Assembly: GCA_030848705.1 (NCBI GenBank) | Contig: CM061235.1 | Coordinates: 135,105,228 to 135,169,227 of the forward strand | DNA length: 64,000 nt | From: Heracleum sosnowskyi | Lineage: Eukaryota > Streptophyta > Magnoliopsida > Apiales > Apiaceae | Direction of reading: 5' to 3' | Part shown: piece after piece, positions 61,050 through 64,000 of the stretch | Layout: each line of letters begins with the position of its first letter | Position numbering within the stretch: the stretch's first letter is position 1 | The notes under the pieces: model-generated | Seen by the model: the letters and a program-made list of their open reading frames with translations, nothing else | What the model was told of the DNA's origin: nothing | The model's database searches: none | Translations under genes and position numbers: made by a program

Positions 61050-64000
61050 TCAAACTTGAGATGGTTTGAAAACCAACTTTAGTTTGTCAATTAAAGCACG
61101 AAAACTGCCAGGAGAATGAAATTTTGTGAAAATATCTGCAGTATTATCAGCACTGGAGATGCTATGTAGACGAACTATGCCTTTTTCAACTTGTTGACGG
61201 GTAAAATGACAATCAGTCTCTATGTGTTTAGTGCGTTCATGAAAAACATCATTGTGAGCAATGTCAATAGCACTTTTGCTGTCACAATAGATTGAAGTGG
61301 TTGGAGAATGAATTACACTCATATCTTCGAGTAGCCATCGTAGCCAAATTAACTCTTGTGTAGTGTCAGCAAGAGCTCGATATTCTGACTCAGCACTCGA
61401 ACGAGAAGCAAGTGATTGTTTCTTACTACGCCAAGATATAAGAGAGTCACCAAGAAAGAAACAAAATCCAGTAGTTGAACATCGGGTAGTAGGATCACCG
61501 CCCCAATTAGCATCTGAGTAGGCATGCAACTCAAGTGGGGAGTCAAATGAATAATGTAATCCATGAAATATGGTACTTTTAACATAACGAAGTATGTGAA
61601 GAACATCTGTGAAGTGAGGAGTGCGAGGAGCTGCCATGAACTGACTTACAATATGCACGACATGAGCAATATCTGGACGAGTAACAGTGAGATAAATTAA
61701 ACTCCCAACCAATTGACGATACAATGTAGGATTTGAAAGGAATTCACCATCTTCAACATTATGCTTAACCTTGTATTCCAAAGGTGTAGAGACAACCTTA
61801 GCGTCACTGATTCCAGATTTCAACAAAAGATCATATTCATATTTCACTTGTGAAAGAGTGTAGCCATTAGGGACAGAAGAAACTTCAAGACCTAGGAAGT
61901 AGCTTAGTGTACCAAGATCCTTCATCTCAAATTGCTGATTGAGAAAATGTTTAAGTTCAGAAATTCCCGCGGTGTCATCTCCAGTAATGATCATATCATC
62001 CACATAAAGAAGAAGTAAAACAATTCCTCGTTCAGATCGTCGAATGAAAATGGCATGATCATATGAACTTGAAGAAAATCCCAGTTGCTGAACTATTGTG
62101 CTGAACTTTTCAAACCAAGCTCGCGGTGCTTGTTTAAGACCATAAAGAGCCTTATTAAGCTTGAACACTTGATTTGGAGAATGAGAAAAACCTGGAGGAG
62201 GTTTGAGATAAACTTTCTCATGTAGGTCTCCATTGAGAAAGGCATTCTTGACATCCATTTGCCACATATCCCAGTGTTTTGATGCTCCAACGGCTAGTAA
62301 ACTTCGAACAGATGTGAGACGAGCAACTGGTGCAAAGGTTTCCTCGTAATCAATGCCATACTATTGAGTACAGCCTCTGGCTACTAGACGAGCTTTATAT
62401 CTGTCAATAGAGCCATCAGATTTTTTCTTAATTTTATAAATCCATCGACAACTCACTGTTGTTTTACCAGGAGGCAAAGTAACCAGATCCCAATTATGGG
62501 TTTTGTCCAATGCCTGAAGTTCTTCTGCCATTGCTTTCTGCCAAAGAGGGTTAACACTTGCCTCTCTATATGTTTGAGGCTCATGCAATGATTGTATAGT
62601 AGAATAAACATGATAATCAGTAAGTCGAACAGAAGGTTTTCTTACCCGAGTAGAACGATGAACCGACTCATATGGTAGAATAGAAGACTCAACATTAGAA
62701 TCCTCAGACTGAACTTCTGTTGAAGGAACATTAGTAGCTGAAGATGGTTGAGTGAGCTCAGATGAAGAATCTACTGGAAATATGTTAGGAGATGTTGGAC
62801 TTTCTATATTTTCATCAGTGGGATGTAAATCAACAAAAGGATCTGTAAAGTGGGATATACAAGTGGAAGTGTCAATCTCAAATTCTGACATTGTTGAGAA
62901 CATTTTGTGTTCCCAAAATGTCACATTTCGAGAAACTCGAAGTAGTTGAGAAATGGGGTCCCAACAACGATATCCTTTTTGACCACTACCATATCCAATA
63001 AAGCAACAAAGGCGGGCACGTGGTTCTAATTTTGTCCTTTCATGTGGAGGAAGAAGAACAAAACATGCAGAACCGAAAACCTTAAGAGAATCATATGAAG
63101 GAGATTTACCATATAATTTTTCATAAGGAGACACATTATCTGTGACAGGGGAATGAATCATATTTATGGTATGAACAGTAGTTAGAGTAGCTTCCCCCCA
63201 AAAGAATTCTGGACAAGCAGAAGAAATTAGAAAAGCTCGAATCGTGTCTAAAATATGTCTATGTTTACGTTCAGCACGACCATTTTGTTGTGATGTGTAA
63301 GGACAAGAACTTTGTGCAAGAGTACCATAAGATGCCAAAATTTTTGCAAGTTATGATACTTTGTATTCTTTGGCATTATCAGCACGAAAAAGTTTGATTT
63401 TCTGTTTAAATTGAGTGTGGATCATAGTGGCAAAATTCTTATAAGTTTCTCCTTACTCAGATCGAGTTTTCAAAATATATATCCATGTAAAGCGAGAAAA
63501 ATCATCAACAAATATCACATAATATCTAGACCCCCCATAGTAGGAGTTGGAGATGGACCCCAAATATTAGAGTGAACAAGATCAAAGGGAGCAGAAGATT
63601 TCTCATAATTGATAGAAAAAGGTAGTGCATGTTGTTTTGCCAGTTTACAATGAACACATTCAACGGACTCTTCACTTACACTACCTAAATGACCACTGGA
63701 ATTAAACTACGTAAACGAGAATATGATGGATGACCTAACCGGGAATGCCATATTGTAGATGTAGATGAAACAGATCCAACTAGATGAGTGAGTGATGGTG
63801 TTGGGAGATGAAGGGAAGTGAGCTCAAACAACCTTCTGAATCTACGTCATGTCCCAAGAGTTTGTCCTGTTTGAGGATCCTGTACATCACAACCAGAAGA
63901 GGTAAAGATAATATTAAGACCGAGATCACATAATTGACCGATGGAAACAAGATTAAGTGAAAGATTAGGCACAAAGTATGTGTCAGGAAGAGAAAGATCT
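61050..64000 (-). pseudogene. Decayed copia pol, cut by the right window edge
   Basis: Reading from the right edge leftwards: part of protease/GAG-pre-integrase (63700-64000, with the WHSRLGHPSYSRLRSL phrase), integrase (FVDDFSR near 63500, NGRAERKHRH near 63270), linker, reverse transcriptase (MDVKNAFLNG near 62250, YVDD near 62000) and RNase H to the stop at 61050. Breaks: TAG at 62363-62361 inside reverse transcriptase, TAA at 63353-63351 and 63455-63453 in integrase, a frameshift near the G run at about 63530, and TGA at 63849-63847. The last 405 codons (61050-62267 and slightly beyond) are otherwise open. The 5' LTR lies outside the window. Confidence 0.92.

Overview
This is nuclear DNA of a flowering plant, probably a eudicot. 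It is AT-rich and dominated by Ty1/copia and Ty3/gypsy LTR retrotransposons, CACTA elements, MITEs and Helitron-like ends. It also holds a seven-exon TPS-a terpene synthase, a stray piece of plastid DNA and two fragments of conserved eukaryotic genes (SAGA ADA1 and VPS8). Nothing visible fixes the species.

Layout. 1-1048: 5' LTR of a minus-strand LTR element running off the left edge. 1.4-3.9 kb: a MITE and an inverted interstitial telomeric repeat. 3.9-5.0 kb: broken ADA1-like coactivator gene (+). 8.56-13.38 kb: complete minus-strand copia element with identical LTRs and TSD TGCGA. 14.1-15.3 kb: Stowaway MITE, then a plastid insertion holding the 3' end of the rps12 trans-spliced group II intron. 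15.98-18.34 kb: non-autonomous CACTA element with TSD TAA. 18.4-27 kb: minisatellites, an Emigrant/pogo-type element, a Helitron 3' end and AT-rich repeats. 27.8-30.3 kb: the terpene synthase (-), the only apparently intact host gene. 30.4-48.5 kb: nested insertions, with a GTTTGG-type MITE split by a CACTA element (TSD TTA) that is itself split by a 12.9-kb Sirevirus-like copia element (TSD TAATG, identical LTRs). The CACTA element carries captured VPS8 exons. 48.5-64 kb: a decayed copia element whose 3' LTR is split by a 12.2-kb Tekay-type chromovirus (TSD GCTAC; LTRs differ at one base that I found).

How the parts work. The three young LTR elements each have open reading frames, PBS, PPT and matched TSDs, so they look recently active. 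The Sirevirus-like element is the richest: gag and pol lie in different frames behind an intron-like acceptor; a 1194-aa third ORF is transcribed divergently from a 130-aa antisense ORF across a 495-bp spacer rich in ACGT motifs; and one octamer (CAGAGTTT) is scattered some 30 times through coding and non-coding parts alike. The host terpene synthase would make a cytosolic sesquiterpene cyclase, but its NSE metal-binding motif has Glu in place of Ser/Thr, and its last intron ends beside an ATT microsatellite. All coordinates and repeat comparisons were read by eye, without alignment software.
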